64,000 bases of DNA, from assembly GCA_963674685.2 (NCBI GenBank), contig CAXXWT010000004.1, positions 62,001 to 126,000 on the forward strand, read 5' to 3'. Shown here piece after piece: positions 35,014 to 44,082 of this stretch. Below the pieces are notes generated by a model, which saw only the letters and a list, made by a program, of their open reading frames with translations, was not told the DNA's origin and did no database searches. Origin of the DNA: G963674685 sp963674685 (GTDB lineage: Bacteria > Lernaellota > Lernaellaia > JACKCT01). Made by a program: the position numbers and the translations under genes. Within the stretch, counting starts at the first letter, position 1, and each line of letters starts with the position of its first letter.

Positions 35014-36618
35014 ATGACGGTTCTCGTTTTTACCATTATCGCTCTGCTATGCGTTGTCGCGTGGTCGTTTCGGACAATCTGGGTGGATTACAGGCGCCGC
35101 ATTGCAATGACGCAGGAACTGCGCATGAGCGAGGAAAAGTTCCGCACGATCGCGGAGCAATCCATGCTGGCCATATGCATCGTGCAGGACGGGATCGTCA
35201 AATACGCCAATAAGGGCAGCGCCTTGCTCAGCGAGCGCGATCAAGACGAGATCGTGGGCCTGCGCCTCACCGAATACATCCCTATCGTGCATCCCGACGA
35301 TCAGGTTGTCGTAAAGGGTTTATTCGGAAAGATCGAAAAAGAGCCCAACATCGTCAATGGCGATCTGGTGTTTCGGATCATCTCGAAGTCTGGGAAAATC
35401 AAGTGGATTGAAGCATTTATCAAAAAGTTTCTGTTCGATGACAGAAACGCCTTTTCCATCACGGCTTTGGACATCACGGCGAAAATCAGGGCCGAGAACA
35501 GGCTCCGCGAAAGCGAAAGCCGATACCGCATGATCACCGGCAACGTCACCGACATCATCTGGACCATGGACTTAAATGAAAAGATGACTTTCATCAGTCC
35601 CGCTGTTACGCGCATTTTGGGTTACTCGGTCGGTGAAGCCGTGGGCATGACTCTTTCGAAATTTTTGACGCCTTCCTCATACCAAAGCGCCAGGGAATTG
35701 CTGGTGGCTAATTTGGGAATCCTGCCGCCGGGAGAGGAGGAAAACCTGATACGCAATCCGATCGTCGTGGAACTGGATCATGTTTGCAAAAACGGCTCGA
35801 CCAAGTGGTGTGAAGTATCAAACCTGATGCTCTTCGACGAGAAGGGCCGGCCTACCGGAGTGATCGGCGTGACGCGCGATATTTCGGATCGAAAGGCTTC
35901 CCAGGAGAAGCTTTTGCATTATCAGTTGCGGTTGCGCGCGCTGACTTCCGAAATTTCGCTGGTCGAGCAGCGCGAGCGCCGGAAAATCGCCGGCGATCTG
36001 CACGACCGCATCGGCCAGACCCTGGCGGCGGCGAAGATCAAGCTCGGCTCCCTCAAAGCTTCCATGCCGCCGGAGTTTTCCACGAAGGATGTCAGCGACA
36101 TCACGGACATGATCGATCAGACCATGCGCGACACCAGAACCCTGACTTTCGAACTCAGCCCCCCCATCCTGTATGAGCTGGGTCTGGCCGCGGCGGTGGA
36201 CTGGCTGCTGGAGGAAATCGAGGAAAGCTATAACATTCGCTGCAAACTGATCGTGGAGGGCGAACCGATAAAACTGAGCGACGACCTGCGCGTTCTGATG
36301 TTTCGCATTATCCGGGAGCTGATCATCAATGTGACCAAACACGCCGATGCGAAGTTGCTCAAAATTCGGATGAGTTTCGGCGTTACACGAATAGCCGTGG
36401 TCGTGGAAGACGACGGGAAGGGTTTCGACGTCTCGAAAATCAGGCCGGAGGATCATCGAAACGTCGGCTTCGGACTTTTCAACGCCCGAGAGCGCCTGGA
36501 GCATATGGGAGGCGATTTCACGATTTCCTCTTTCGCCGGCAAAGGCACCAAGGTGGCGTTTTGGACTCCGCTTGACGAACTCAATTCGGGGCAGTCAGCC
36601 CGGCGAAAATCCGGTTGA
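35014..36618 (+). CDS. PAS-domain sensor histidine kinase (HisKA_3/NarL type)
   Basis: 534 residues. One N-terminal membrane helix (VLVFTIIALLCVVAW), two PAS domains (about 37-165 and 172-305, the second with a PAC segment GVIGVTRDISDRK), then HisKA_3 with phospho-His in RRKIAGDLHDRIGQTL. The HATPase_c domain follows (RIIRELIINVTKHA, DDGKGFD, GFGLFNARERLEHMGG). ATG 35014 was chosen because it starts the membrane helix; the frame is open to 34945. The partner of this kinase class is a LuxR-type response regulator, and none lies in the window, so it is an orphan here. Confidence 0.87.
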   Translation: MTVLVFTIIALLCVVAWSFRTIWVDYRRRIAMTQELRMSEEKFRTIAEQSMLAICIVQDGIVKYANKGSALLSERDQDEIVGLRLTEYIPIVHPDDQVVVKGLFGKIEKEPNIVNGDLVFRIISKSGKIKWIEAFIKKFLFDDRNAFSITALDITAKIRAENRLRESESRYRMITGNVTDIIWTMDLNEKMTFISPAVTRILGYSVGEAVGMTLSKFLTPSSYQSARELLVANLGILPPGEEENLIRNPIVVELDHVCKNGSTKWCEVSNLMLFDEKGRPTGVIGVTRDISDRKASQEKLLHYQLRLRALTSEISLVEQRERRKIAGDLHDRIGQTLAAAKIKLGSLKASMPPEFSTKDVSDITDMIDQTMRDTRTLTFELSPPILYELGLAAAVDWLLEEIEESYNIRCKLIVEGEPIKLSDDLRVLMFRIIRELIINVTKHADAKLLKIRMSFGVTRIAVVVEDDGKGFDVSKIRPEDHRNVGFGLFNARERLEHMGGDFTISSFAGKGTKVAFWTPLDELNSGQSARRKSG

Positions 36619-36716
36619 CGCAGTTGAAATTCCACTGGAATCCCCCCGCAACACCCTCGGGCTTGACAGATGCTCGCCGCGATGATTAGCAAAAGAAAAT
36701 TGCTGAAGGGGACGCC

Positions 36717-37274
36717 ATGACAAAACCTTTTTCGGAAAGAGCCGGAGAAATTTTCGACAAAGCCGGGGATTACGAAGATAAAACAGGCCGGGCGCCCACG
36801 GCGAAGGATCTGGCCCGGTTGACCGGCCGTTCTTTGGAGGAAGTGCATTTTATTCTGCACCGCATGGTGGACCACGGCGTATTGGTCATGATCCCTTCCG
36901 CCTACGACGAGCGATACGCCGTCGACGACGAGGAAAAACTGGAAACCCTCCCGACGCCGGAGCAGGAGCCGTCCTTCGGCCAGGCCAGGGCCGAACGCGA
37001 TGAGGCGATCAGCCGGCAGGTCGACAAAATCAGCGAGCGTTTCAAGGATGGCTACGTGGATGAGGATAAACAAAAAACCTTCGCCGACGTCGCCGCGCGT
37101 CTGGCGGGAAAAGGCGAAAAAAAGGCGAATCCTCTCGACGGTGAAATCCCGGCCCCGGCTCCGACGGCAAAGCCCGGGCGGGACGAACTTTTCGACAAGC
37201 TCAGTCGGGAACTGGCCGGCAAGGGAGAAAAGAAAATCAATCCGCTCGATGCGCTGACGAAGAAAAAATCATGA
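36717..37274 (+). CDS. Hypothetical protein with winged-helix-like N-terminus
   Basis: 185 residues. The first 75 look like a helix-turn-helix or winged helix (TAKDLARLTGRSLEEVHFILHRM, DHGVLVMIP). The rest is charged, and the module LAGKGEKKxNPLD occurs twice (about 126-138 and 163-175). No signal peptide and no cysteine. GAAGGGG precedes the ATG. It may bind nucleic acid, but this rests only on the helical pattern. Confidence 0.6.
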   Translation: MTKPFSERAGEIFDKAGDYEDKTGRAPTAKDLARLTGRSLEEVHFILHRMVDHGVLVMIPSAYDERYAVDDEEKLETLPTPEQEPSFGQARAERDEAISRQVDKISERFKDGYVDEDKQKTFADVAARLAGKGEKKANPLDGEIPAPAPTAKPGRDELFDKLSRELAGKGEKKINPLDALTKKKS

Positions 37275-37610
37275 CGCCGCCTGCGCCTGGGGCCGCGCGG
37301 CCGGGGGCGAAATGAACTCGCCGCCCGGGCCGGGAGGCATTTTCGCCGCCATGTCAATAATTCCTTTCGGGTTCTTCGAGGACTATCGTACTTCATCATG
37401 AAATGAAGAAGAAAAATATTTTTCGTCCTTGACATTGCCTTTGGGATGGAATTTTTGCTCATAGGTTTTGAAAGGACGTTTTTTTGATCGACGTCGCAGG
37501 CAATCCCTTCAAGAAAAAAGGATCGGAAGACTATTCGACAATTCGGTGATTTATTGGCGGCTTTATTGCGGTCTCCTGACGCCCAAATAGGAAAATGTCC
37601 TTCTTTCGCT
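37275..37610. other. Intergenic region without a recognised gene
   Basis: 336 bases between convergent genes. The first 80 bases are G+C-rich with a GGCCGCGCGGCC palindrome, the rest AT-rich. A TTGACA at 37429-37434 has no good -10 partner. A 21-codon frame from TTG 37484 (ending FKKKGSEDYSTIR) follows AAGG, but is too short to support as a gene. Confidence 0.5.
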
Positions 37611-39575
37611 TTATTCCATTCCTTTCGCCTCTTTTTCCAAAATGATCTTCGCCGCCGAAACTCCGGAATCCAGAACCGCGGACTGGCCGCCGCCGGGATA
37701 CGTCCACGCTCCGGCGAGAACCAGGTTGTCGATGGGCGTTTGCTGAGGCAGCCTCGTCAAAGTGCTGTTGTCGGGAGTGTTGTCCCAGCCCAAAATGGTG
37801 CCGAGGGGATTCAGCGAAAAGGCCCAGTTCGTGACCGGCGTGCCGACTTCGAGAACTTCGATATGGTCCGATAAGTCGGGCAGAAACTGCTCGGCTCGTT
37901 CAATGAAAACCCCGGCGATTTCCTCTTTGTAGGCGCGGTAAGCGTCGACGCTTTCGTTCCACTTCCACGTGTCGCCCATGTCGTAAGGCAGGTACGTGGA
38001 AATGACGATGGAGTTTTTGCCCTCCGGAGCGGCCGTCGGGTCGAGTTCAGAGTAATTGGCGATGATAAAGGGCGCCTTGTCGGGATCGCCGCCGTAAACA
38101 TATTCGAAGCTTTCATCCTGATCGAAAGTCTCGTTGGCGAAAATCTCGTGGGAGCCGTTGAACAAATCCGTGTAATCGTAATCGACGCCCATGTAGATTT
38201 GCAGCGTGGCCACGCTGATCGGCCACTCGTTTAAATCCGCCGCGTAATCGTCGGGCAGATATTCGGCGCCCACCATATTCAACAACGTGTCCGGCGCGTT
38301 GGCGTTGGAAACCACGTAGCGTGTTGTATAACAGGCGTCGTCTTTCGTCTGAACCTGAACCGCGCGGCCGTTTTCGATGACGATTTTCTCGGCCAGGGTA
38401 TTGAGCCTGATGACGCCGCCGTGCTCCCGGATGACGTCGGCCAGGGCCTCGGAAATGGTGCGGGAGCCGCCTTCGAAATAATAATAGCCGTCGAAGTGAT
38501 AGCCGTTCCACATGGCCAGGAAATACATGGCCTGCAACATCGATGGTCCGCCGCCGATGAAAGTGCAAAGCTGTGTCCACAGGCCGATCAGTTCCTGATC
38601 CTGCACGTGCTGGAGCATGAAATCCTCCAGCGTGGCGTTAAGATAATAAATCATTTTCAGCGCGCCGCCGACGTTGGAAAGGATCGTCACCAGGGCGTCC
38701 AATGAAAAGTCTTCCTGGATTTCCATCAGGGCCGCCAGGATGACTTTCATCCGGGCCATCTCCACGAACATGGATTCGATGCCTTCGGCTTCTTCGGGAA
38801 ACATCTCCTTGAGCATGGCTTTGTATTCGTCCGCATCCGCCGGGACGTTCACATCCATTCCGGGAAACACCGCCCGATAGATGTTGGGCTCGCAGCGAAT
38901 CGGTTTGACGCGGTCCAGAATCCCCAGTTCGGAAATCTGGTTTTCGGTTTCGTCCAGGCCGCCCATGGCGTGCAGCGACACCTCGAAATTGTAGTCGCCT
39001 CTTTTAAAGGTCGTCATATAGCCGCCGACCTTGTACTGCTTTTCGATAAGGGCGACGCTCATCCCGGCTTTGGCCAGCGTGGCCGCGGCGGCGAGGCCCC
39101 CGCCGCCGGCGCCGATGACCACGGCGTCGTAATGTTCCGTGACGGGGCATTCCACATTTTCCACGTATTTATGGCACGCCATGCAGTCGGTTTCCGTGAA
39201 TCCGACATCCACGTGACTGTTGGTGTGGCAAATTTTGCAGTCTTTGTTGGCGTGGGCCGCTTCGCGTCTCGGAGCGCCGTTGGATCCGTGGCAACTCGAG
39301 CATTCGCCGACGGCAAAAGCGCTCATGTGCGGCGCCGTGTGGCAGGCCTGGCACCCGGCCGTTTTCCATCCCGCGTGACTTTCCGTCAGGATTGTATCGT
39401 TGCGCGACGGGCTGGCGGATGTCACGCCGTCCACGTCGTCGTTCGCGTCATCGTCTTCCGCGTCGTCGTTGATCTGGTCGTCGTTGGAATCGTCGTCGTC
39501 ATCATCCCCGCAGGACGCGATAAAAAGAACGGATAGTAAAATCATGAAAAGCGCGAATTTCGCCAGACACTTCAT
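37611..39575 (-). CDS. Tetraheme flavoprotein lipoprotein (RetSat/CrtISO-like oxidoreductase)
   Basis: 654 residues. Signal peptide with lipobox Cys 22 (FIASCG), then an Asp-rich linker (about 24-50). Four c-type haem motifs follow: CQACH (75), CSSCH (92), CKICH (113) and CMACH (131). Further histidines (67, 83, 108, 121) could be distal ligands. An FAD domain begins at about 147 with the dinucleotide motif VVIGAGGGGLAAAATLA and glycines of the RetSat/carotenoid-isomerase type (GGYMTTF, FEVSLHAMGG). It ends LVLAGAWTYPGGGQSAVLDSG. Haem plus FAD in one exported chain recalls flavocytochrome c fumarate reductases, but the flavin domain is of a different family. Substrate and electron partner unknown. 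Confidence 0.88.
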   Translation of the reverse strand: MKCLAKFALFMILLSVLFIASCGDDDDDDSNDDQINDDAEDDDANDDVDGVTSASPSRNDTILTESHAGWKTAGCQACHTAPHMSAFAVGECSSCHGSNGAPRREAAHANKDCKICHTNSHVDVGFTETDCMACHKYVENVECPVTEHYDAVVIGAGGGGLAAAATLAKAGMSVALIEKQYKVGGYMTTFKRGDYNFEVSLHAMGGLDETENQISELGILDRVKPIRCEPNIYRAVFPGMDVNVPADADEYKAMLKEMFPEEAEGIESMFVEMARMKVILAALMEIQEDFSLDALVTILSNVGGALKMIYYLNATLEDFMLQHVQDQELIGLWTQLCTFIGGGPSMLQAMYFLAMWNGYHFDGYYYFEGGSRTISEALADVIREHGGVIRLNTLAEKIVIENGRAVQVQTKDDACYTTRYVVSNANAPDTLLNMVGAEYLPDDYAADLNEWPISVATLQIYMGVDYDYTDLFNGSHEIFANETFDQDESFEYVYGGDPDKAPFIIANYSELDPTAAPEGKNSIVISTYLPYDMGDTWKWNESVDAYRAYKEEIAGVFIERAEQFLPDLSDHIEVLEVGTPVTNWAFSLNPLGTILGWDNTPDNSTLTRLPQQTPIDNLVLAGAWTYPGGGQSAVLDSGVSAAKIILEKEAKGME

Positions 39576-39756
39576 CCTGAAACCTCCAAACGTATATCGC
39601 CAGTGAACTGCTGCATCGACCTCGGTAATTTAATAGGATTTTTTACGGAATTTCCAGTGTGCGTCAGGCTGTAAGCGATTAATGTTCAATATCGGAGCCG
39701 GAAAGGCCGGCGCTCTTTCCGTCCACGGACATATTAGGCTATTATCCGTGCCTGAA

Positions 39757-40650
39757 ATGACTTGCTGTAGTAAAAATGCATTGCCCCGCGGGGGGATCTT
39801 CTTTGCGCTGCTGATATTATTTTCGGCCGCGTCGTCCTGCGCGAAAGCGCCTGCTCCGGCCTATCCGAAGCACGACGGCGTAAAAATCATAACCGACGTG
39901 CGTTATCGATATGGCGCCGACGAGGACGCTTTCAGGCACTGTCTGGATATTTATCTTCCGACCGAGGGAACCGCGTGGCCGACGCTGGTCCTTGTTCACG
40001 GAGGAGGCTGGGCGGTCAACGACAAGAGCATCGTGGCCAACGTCGCCGTCGCGCTCGCGAAACGCGGCATGGCCGTGGTTTGCCCCAACTATCGCCTCAG
40101 TCCGCGCGTACGCCAGCCGTATCATGCCGCGGATGTGGCCGGCGCGGCGGCGTGGACGAAACGGAACATGAACCGTTACGGCGCAAACGTGAACCGCATG
40201 GTTCTCATCGGCTACAGCTCGGGCGCTCAGTTGATTTCCCTGGTCGCCCTGGATCCCCGATACCTGGCCCGATACGGAATGTCTTCGGACGATTTCAAGG
40301 GGATCATCCTGATTTCCGGCGGATACGACTACGCGGGCGCGCCTCCGATACTCTGGCCGGTGTTTACATCAGATCCGAAAGTCTGGGAGGGCGCATCGCC
40401 GATCCGGCACATTCGCGGCGATCTGCCGCCGATGCTTGTCATGTACGCGCAATATGATCTCACGTGGCCGGGAAGCATCGAGGAGCAGTCGAAGAAGTTT
40501 TATAAGAGATTGAAAAACGCCGGCCTGGATGTGCGTATATTGCGCATTCCGGGGTGCAATCACGACAGCATTATGGCCCACGTGGGCCAAAGGCCCGGCG
40601 AACTGCTCGAAGCGATGGTGGAGTTTATTCGGAAAAACGCCTCTGATTGA
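39757..40650 (+). CDS. Exported alpha/beta-hydrolase (carboxylesterase, BD-FAE type)
   Basis: About 297 residues. Signal peptide with possible lipobox (SAASSCAK), then the oxyanion-hole motif VHGGGW, nucleophile elbow GYSSGAQ, acid in AQYDLTWPG and His in GCNHDSI, so the full triad is present. The family includes hormone-sensitive-lipase-like esterases and feruloyl-type enzymes. The start is uncertain: ATG 39757, GTG 39748 and the frame opening at 39682 are all possible, and none has a strong ribosome site. Confidence 0.82.
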   Translation: MTCCSKNALPRGGIFFALLILFSAASSCAKAPAPAYPKHDGVKIITDVRYRYGADEDAFRHCLDIYLPTEGTAWPTLVLVHGGGWAVNDKSIVANVAVALAKRGMAVVCPNYRLSPRVRQPYHAADVAGAAAWTKRNMNRYGANVNRMVLIGYSSGAQLISLVALDPRYLARYGMSSDDFKGIILISGGYDYAGAPPILWPVFTSDPKVWEGASPIRHIRGDLPPMLVMYAQYDLTWPGSIEEQSKKFYKRLKNAGLDVRILRIPGCNHDSIMAHVGQRPGELLEAMVEFIRKNASD

Positions 40651-40765
40651 GCGCGGAATTTTCTTATAGGATCAAGCCATGCAAAACGCAGGACTTGCAA
40701 GGCGAAAAAAAATGCGACATTTTAATAGTCCAACAGGAATTCATTTTACAAATGCGGGGGAAATT

Positions 40766-41311
40766 ATGATGAATACTCGGAATGCCCGGATACTATGGCT
40801 TTTCGTTCTGATTCTATGCGCCGCGGCGTTTTCTTTGGCCGGATGCGGTTTCAAGGAACCGGAAGTCACGCTGAAGAACGCGAAAGTTAAAGCCGTGTCG
40901 ATGAACAAAATGAAGATGATTTTCAAGGTCGCCGTCAAAAATCCCAATAAAATCGACCTGCGCGTCAAGCGCGTGGACGTGATCGTCAAGATATACGGCA
41001 AAAAAGTTGTCGGTGAAAAAATCGACAGAGCCGTCCTCATTACAAAGAAGAAAACATCGACCTTCGAAGTTCCCGTTTCGATTCGATTCAAGGATTTCAT
41101 TGATCCGGCGATCAATACTTTGGAGAAAAAACACATCGAATACTGGGCGCAAATTACCGTTAAACTCGACACCCCGGCCGGCGCTTTGAAAATACCCATT
41201 CAGAAAACCGGCGCCATTCGGATCGAGGACATCGAAGGATTTCTCAAAGGCAAAAGAAGCGAGTTGAACGTCGAAGTTCCCCTCGACATCGGTCCAATAG
41301 CCCTTAACTAG
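40766..41311 (+). CDS. LEA14-like (WHy-domain) lipoprotein
   Basis: 181 residues. Signal peptide with lipobox LAGC, then one LEA14/WHy domain (VTLKNAKVKAVSMNKMKMIF, VAVKNPNKIDLRVKRVDVIV). This fold occurs in desiccation and stress proteins and in envelope lipoproteins. GGGGG precedes ATG 40766. The insertion sequence starts at the last base of its stop codon: TAG here, while the uninterrupted site would read TAA, so the protein is unchanged. Confidence 0.83.
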   Translation: MMNTRNARILWLFVLILCAAAFSLAGCGFKEPEVTLKNAKVKAVSMNKMKMIFKVAVKNPNKIDLRVKRVDVIVKIYGKKVVGEKIDRAVLITKKKTSTFEVPVSIRFKDFIDPAINTLEKKHIEYWAQITVKLDTPAGALKIPIQKTGAIRIEDIEGFLKGKRSELNVEVPLDIGPIALN

Positions 41312-42987
41312 TTCCCATCCCGAAATACGTAACACCTGAATATTAAAGCATAAATTTGTGAATTTGTGAAAAATAAATCGGGACATTTTCATCCTTTTGT
41401 GTTATCTTAATTGGTGTCTAACCCATTGATATCACGGAGGAATCAAGTCCCGATGCGAAAAAGAATACAGCAACAACCCTCACTTGTCGAGCAAAAAATC
41501 CATCACGAGCACGCCCGGGAGCTTCACCGGATCGATTTGTTGCTTCGCGATCACCTGGAGATATTCGATTGGGTGTACGCGGACCTGGTTCGCGGCCTCC
41601 GCGATCCGGCCAGGGGATGCAAGGGAAAGATGAGCGCCGAGCAGGCACTCAAAGCGCTTTTCGTCAAACAGATGAACGGCTTCAGTTACGAGGTGTTGGC
41701 CTTTCACCTGGAGGACTCCCGTGCTTACCGCGCTTTTTGCGAATTCGGTTTTGCCGACAGCACGCCTTCGCGCACGGCGCTGCAGCGTGACATCAAGCGG
41801 ATTCGCCCCGAGACTTTGGAGAATATCAACCGCGTTTTGCTTGCCGCGGCAGCCGACAAAAGGATCGAGAAAGGCCGCAAGGTCCGCGTGGACTGCACCG
41901 TCGTCGAAACCAACATTCATCACCCCACCGACTCGACGTTGCTCGAAGACGGGGTGCGCGTGTTGTGCCGTTTGACTCGGGAAGCGAAAGGATTGGTCGA
42001 TGTTCCCGTCGTCGATCACCGCCGCCGGGCGAAAAAGCGGGCGCTGGGCATTTTGAACGCGAAGAAGAGAAAGGTCCGCGTGAAACACTACCGCGATCTT
42101 TTGAAGGTCGCGCGAAAGGCGGTCCGAGACGCGGAGCGCGTGGTCGACGCATTGGCCGGCGCGACGATGATCGATCCGATTTTCGCGCTTTCTTTGGAAG
42201 CCGAACTGCGCCACTACATTCCCTTGGTCTTAAGTGTGATCGACCAGGCCGATCGCCGCGTGCTGCGGGGAGAAAAGGTCCCGGCCGAAGAAAAAATCGT
42301 TTCGATCTTCGAGCCTCATACCGACGTGATCGTCAAGGACCGGCGTGAGACTTGCTTTGGCCATAAGGTCACGCTCACCGGCGGAGTCTCGGGACTGGTG
42401 ACCGATCTGGTGATCGAGAACGGCAATCCCGCGGACGCGACGCTGGCCGAAAGGATGATCGTTCGGCAGAAGGAAATTTACGGACGAGCGCCGCGCCAGG
42501 CCGCCTTCGACGGCGGGTTTGCGTCGAAAGACAATCTGGCCCACATCAAGGAACTCGGCGTCAAGGACGTCGCCTTCCATAAAAAGCGGGGATTGAAAAT
42601 CGCCGATATGGCGAAGAGCGCGTGGGTTTATAAAAGGCTGCGCAACTTCCGCGCCGGCATCGAGGGGATGATCTCCTTTCTCAAACGCTGCTTCGGGATG
42701 GATCGCTGCACATGGTCCGGCCTCGAATCATTCAAGTCCTACGCCTGGGCCTCGGTGGTGACCGCCAACCTTTTATTGATCGCCAGGCATCTCATCGACT
42801 GACACGCGGTTGTTAAGAAGGAATCGAACCGGGAAATGGAGACGTGCGCGAAAAATCGCGGTCTACGCGCCGATTCCATAAAATCGGTTAGCAACATCGC
42901 TGCCAAGGTTTGTCAATGATCCCCTTACCGGACAACGATGTTGACGCCATGTCTGAAAAACGGCTATTTCGGGATGGGAACTAACTA
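41305..42987. mobile_element. Complete insertion sequence with target duplication
   Basis: The element proper is 41311-42981 (1,671 bp). Its ends are perfect 17-bp inverted repeats, GTTCCCATCCCGAAATA at 41311-41327 and the complement at 42965-42981. TAACTA is duplicated on both sides (41305-41310 and 42982-42987). One transposase gene fills most of it. Identity of the ends and duplication indicates a recent insertion. Confidence 0.92.
41453..42802 (+). CDS. DDE transposase (ISNCY/IS1202-ISDol1-like)
   Basis: About 449 residues. An N-terminal helical domain (SAEQALKALFVKQMNGFSYE) precedes a DDE catalytic core: Asp in VRVDCTVVETNIHHPTDS, Asp in AAFDGGFASKDNL and Glu in FRAGIEGMISFLKRCFG. The pattern fits ISNCY-type transposases rather than IS5 or IS1182, on recall only. 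GGAGG lies 12 bases before ATG 41453, a little far. The gene is intact and occupies the insertion sequence with matching ends. Confidence 0.88.
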   Translation: MRKRIQQQPSLVEQKIHHEHARELHRIDLLLRDHLEIFDWVYADLVRGLRDPARGCKGKMSAEQALKALFVKQMNGFSYEVLAFHLEDSRAYRAFCEFGFADSTPSRTALQRDIKRIRPETLENINRVLLAAAADKRIEKGRKVRVDCTVVETNIHHPTDSTLLEDGVRVLCRLTREAKGLVDVPVVDHRRRAKKRALGILNAKKRKVRVKHYRDLLKVARKAVRDAERVVDALAGATMIDPIFALSLEAELRHYIPLVLSVIDQADRRVLRGEKVPAEEKIVSIFEPHTDVIVKDRRETCFGHKVTLTGGVSGLVTDLVIENGNPADATLAERMIVRQKEIYGRAPRQAAFDGGFASKDNLAHIKELGVKDVAFHKKRGLKIADMAKSAWVYKRLRNFRAGIEGMISFLKRCFGMDRCTWSGLESFKSYAWASVVTANLLLIARHLID

Positions 42988-43040
42988 AATTTACTTTTCA
43001 ATAATTCGGATTCGCGCGCCGTGAGCACGGTATAATGGTC

Positions 43041-43652
43041 TTACGCGAATTTGCGTATCAGGCTGACGACAATTCCCTGCACGCGAACTTTTTGCGCGGG
43101 TAATTCGATATTCTCGAAGGCGGGATTGGAAGGCTTGAGAACGATTTTATTGCCCCGCCGATAAAATTTCTTGACGGTTGTTTCGTTTTCGTCGATCAGC
43201 GCGACGACCACCTGCCCGTTTTCAGCGCTTTCCGTATGTTGAATGATGATGATGTCGCCGTTGTGGATTCCCTCGTCGATCATGGAGTCGCCTTCAACGC
43301 GCAAAGCGAAATGATCCCCGAGACCCAGGAAGTTCTCCGGCACGGCGACAGTGTGCGCGTCGTCAAGGGTCTCCACGGCGGGAATAGGGTAGCCGGCGGC
43401 AATGTCGCCGAGAATGGGCACTTCCCTGACGGCGGCCAGTTCCATGTTCGTCGGGCGCAAGGAGCGGCTTCGATTCCAGTCCCTGGATAATGCGCCCATT
43501 TTTTCTAAAGACATAATGTGCTGATGCACCGTTGCGGGGCTGGAAAGGCCGAAATGAGCGCCGATCTCACGGACGCTGGGACCGTATCCGCGTTCCTTCA
43601 AGTGCGTGGTGATGAAGTCCAGCACCTCTTTCTGGCGTTTGGTAAATCTCAT
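43041..43652 (-). CDS. lexA: LexA repressor
   Basis: 203 residues, SOS repressor and self-cleaving protease. Winged-helix N-terminus (QKEVLDFITTHLKERGYGPS, VREIGAHFGLSSPATVHQHI), cleavage site Ala86-Gly87 in GDIAAGYPIP, catalytic Ser123 in EGDSMIDE and Lys161 in TTVKKFYR. AAGGAG lies before ATG 43652. All catalytic residues are intact. A candidate promoter with a GTTC-N7-GTTC site lies far upstream, at 44083-44111. Confidence 0.95.
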   Translation of the reverse strand: MRFTKRQKEVLDFITTHLKERGYGPSVREIGAHFGLSSPATVHQHIMSLEKMGALSRDWNRSRSLRPTNMELAAVREVPILGDIAAGYPIPAVETLDDAHTVAVPENFLGLGDHFALRVEGDSMIDEGIHNGDIIIIQHTESAENGQVVVALIDENETTVKKFYRRGNKIVLKPSNPAFENIELPAQKVRVQGIVVSLIRKFA

Positions 43653-43720
43653 ATCTTACTCCTTGGAGAAGGAGAAAACAAAAATGATGATTTCGCGTAA
43701 GTGATCTGATGAAGCACGGA

Positions 43721-43810
43721 CAAGCGCCCTCGCAAGCTCGGGCCAAGGCGAGCAGGATTATGATCACGTCAATCGCTATTTCCAAGCGCCCTCGCAAGCT
43801 CGGGCCAAGG
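43721..43810. repeat. Two 28-bp direct repeats
   Basis: CAAGCGCCCTCGCAAGCTCG plus GGCCAAGG occurs at 43721-43748 and again, identical, at 43783-43810, 34 bases apart, in the leader region upstream of lexA. Confidence 0.85.
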
Positions 43811-43811
43811 A

Positions 43812-43879
43812 GCTTGTCCATGCCGCCCGTACAGCGCTTGTCCATGCCGCCCGTGCAGCGCTTGTCCATGCCGCCCTCG
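43812..43879. repeat. 24-bp tandem repeat, 2.8 copies
   Basis: GCTTGTCCATGCCGCCCGTR plus CAGC at 43812-43835 and 43836-43859, and a third partial unit to 43879. It follows directly on the second 28-bp repeat. The 607-base gap 43653-44259 holds these repeats, a hairpin and a promoter-like site but no supported gene. Confidence 0.85.
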
Positions 43880-44044
43880 TTCTTATCGGCACAATTTATT
43901 CTTGCTTGTGAATGAAGGCAACGATGCCGCAAAGTGCATTTTGCAATCGGCTATATAACTTATTCTCATTTCCTCCTTTAAGCCTTCCTGTTTTTCCTTG
44001 TTTTTTTGTTTGGATAATTTTCTTTTTCCCTAAACATCCCGCCC

Positions 44045-44061
44045 GCCCCGGCAATCGGGGC
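44045..44061 (+). terminator. Possible terminator hairpin
   Basis: GCCCCG-GCAAT-CGGGGC, perfect 6-bp stem, followed by ATTGTTTGTTTTC on the plus strand. The tail is T-rich but interrupted, and no gene ends just before it. Confidence 0.35.
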
Positions 44062-44082
44062 ATTGTTTGTTTTCTGTTCGCC

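Noticed and set aside
43721..43879. Possible CRISPR array
   Set aside because: Only two 28-bp copies and an adjoining tandem array without unique spacers of regular length; no cas genes.
43567..43932. Frame with repeated GGMDKRCT units upstream of lexA
   Set aside because: It translates the 24-bp tandem repeat and overlaps lexA antisense; no ribosome site or homologous pattern.
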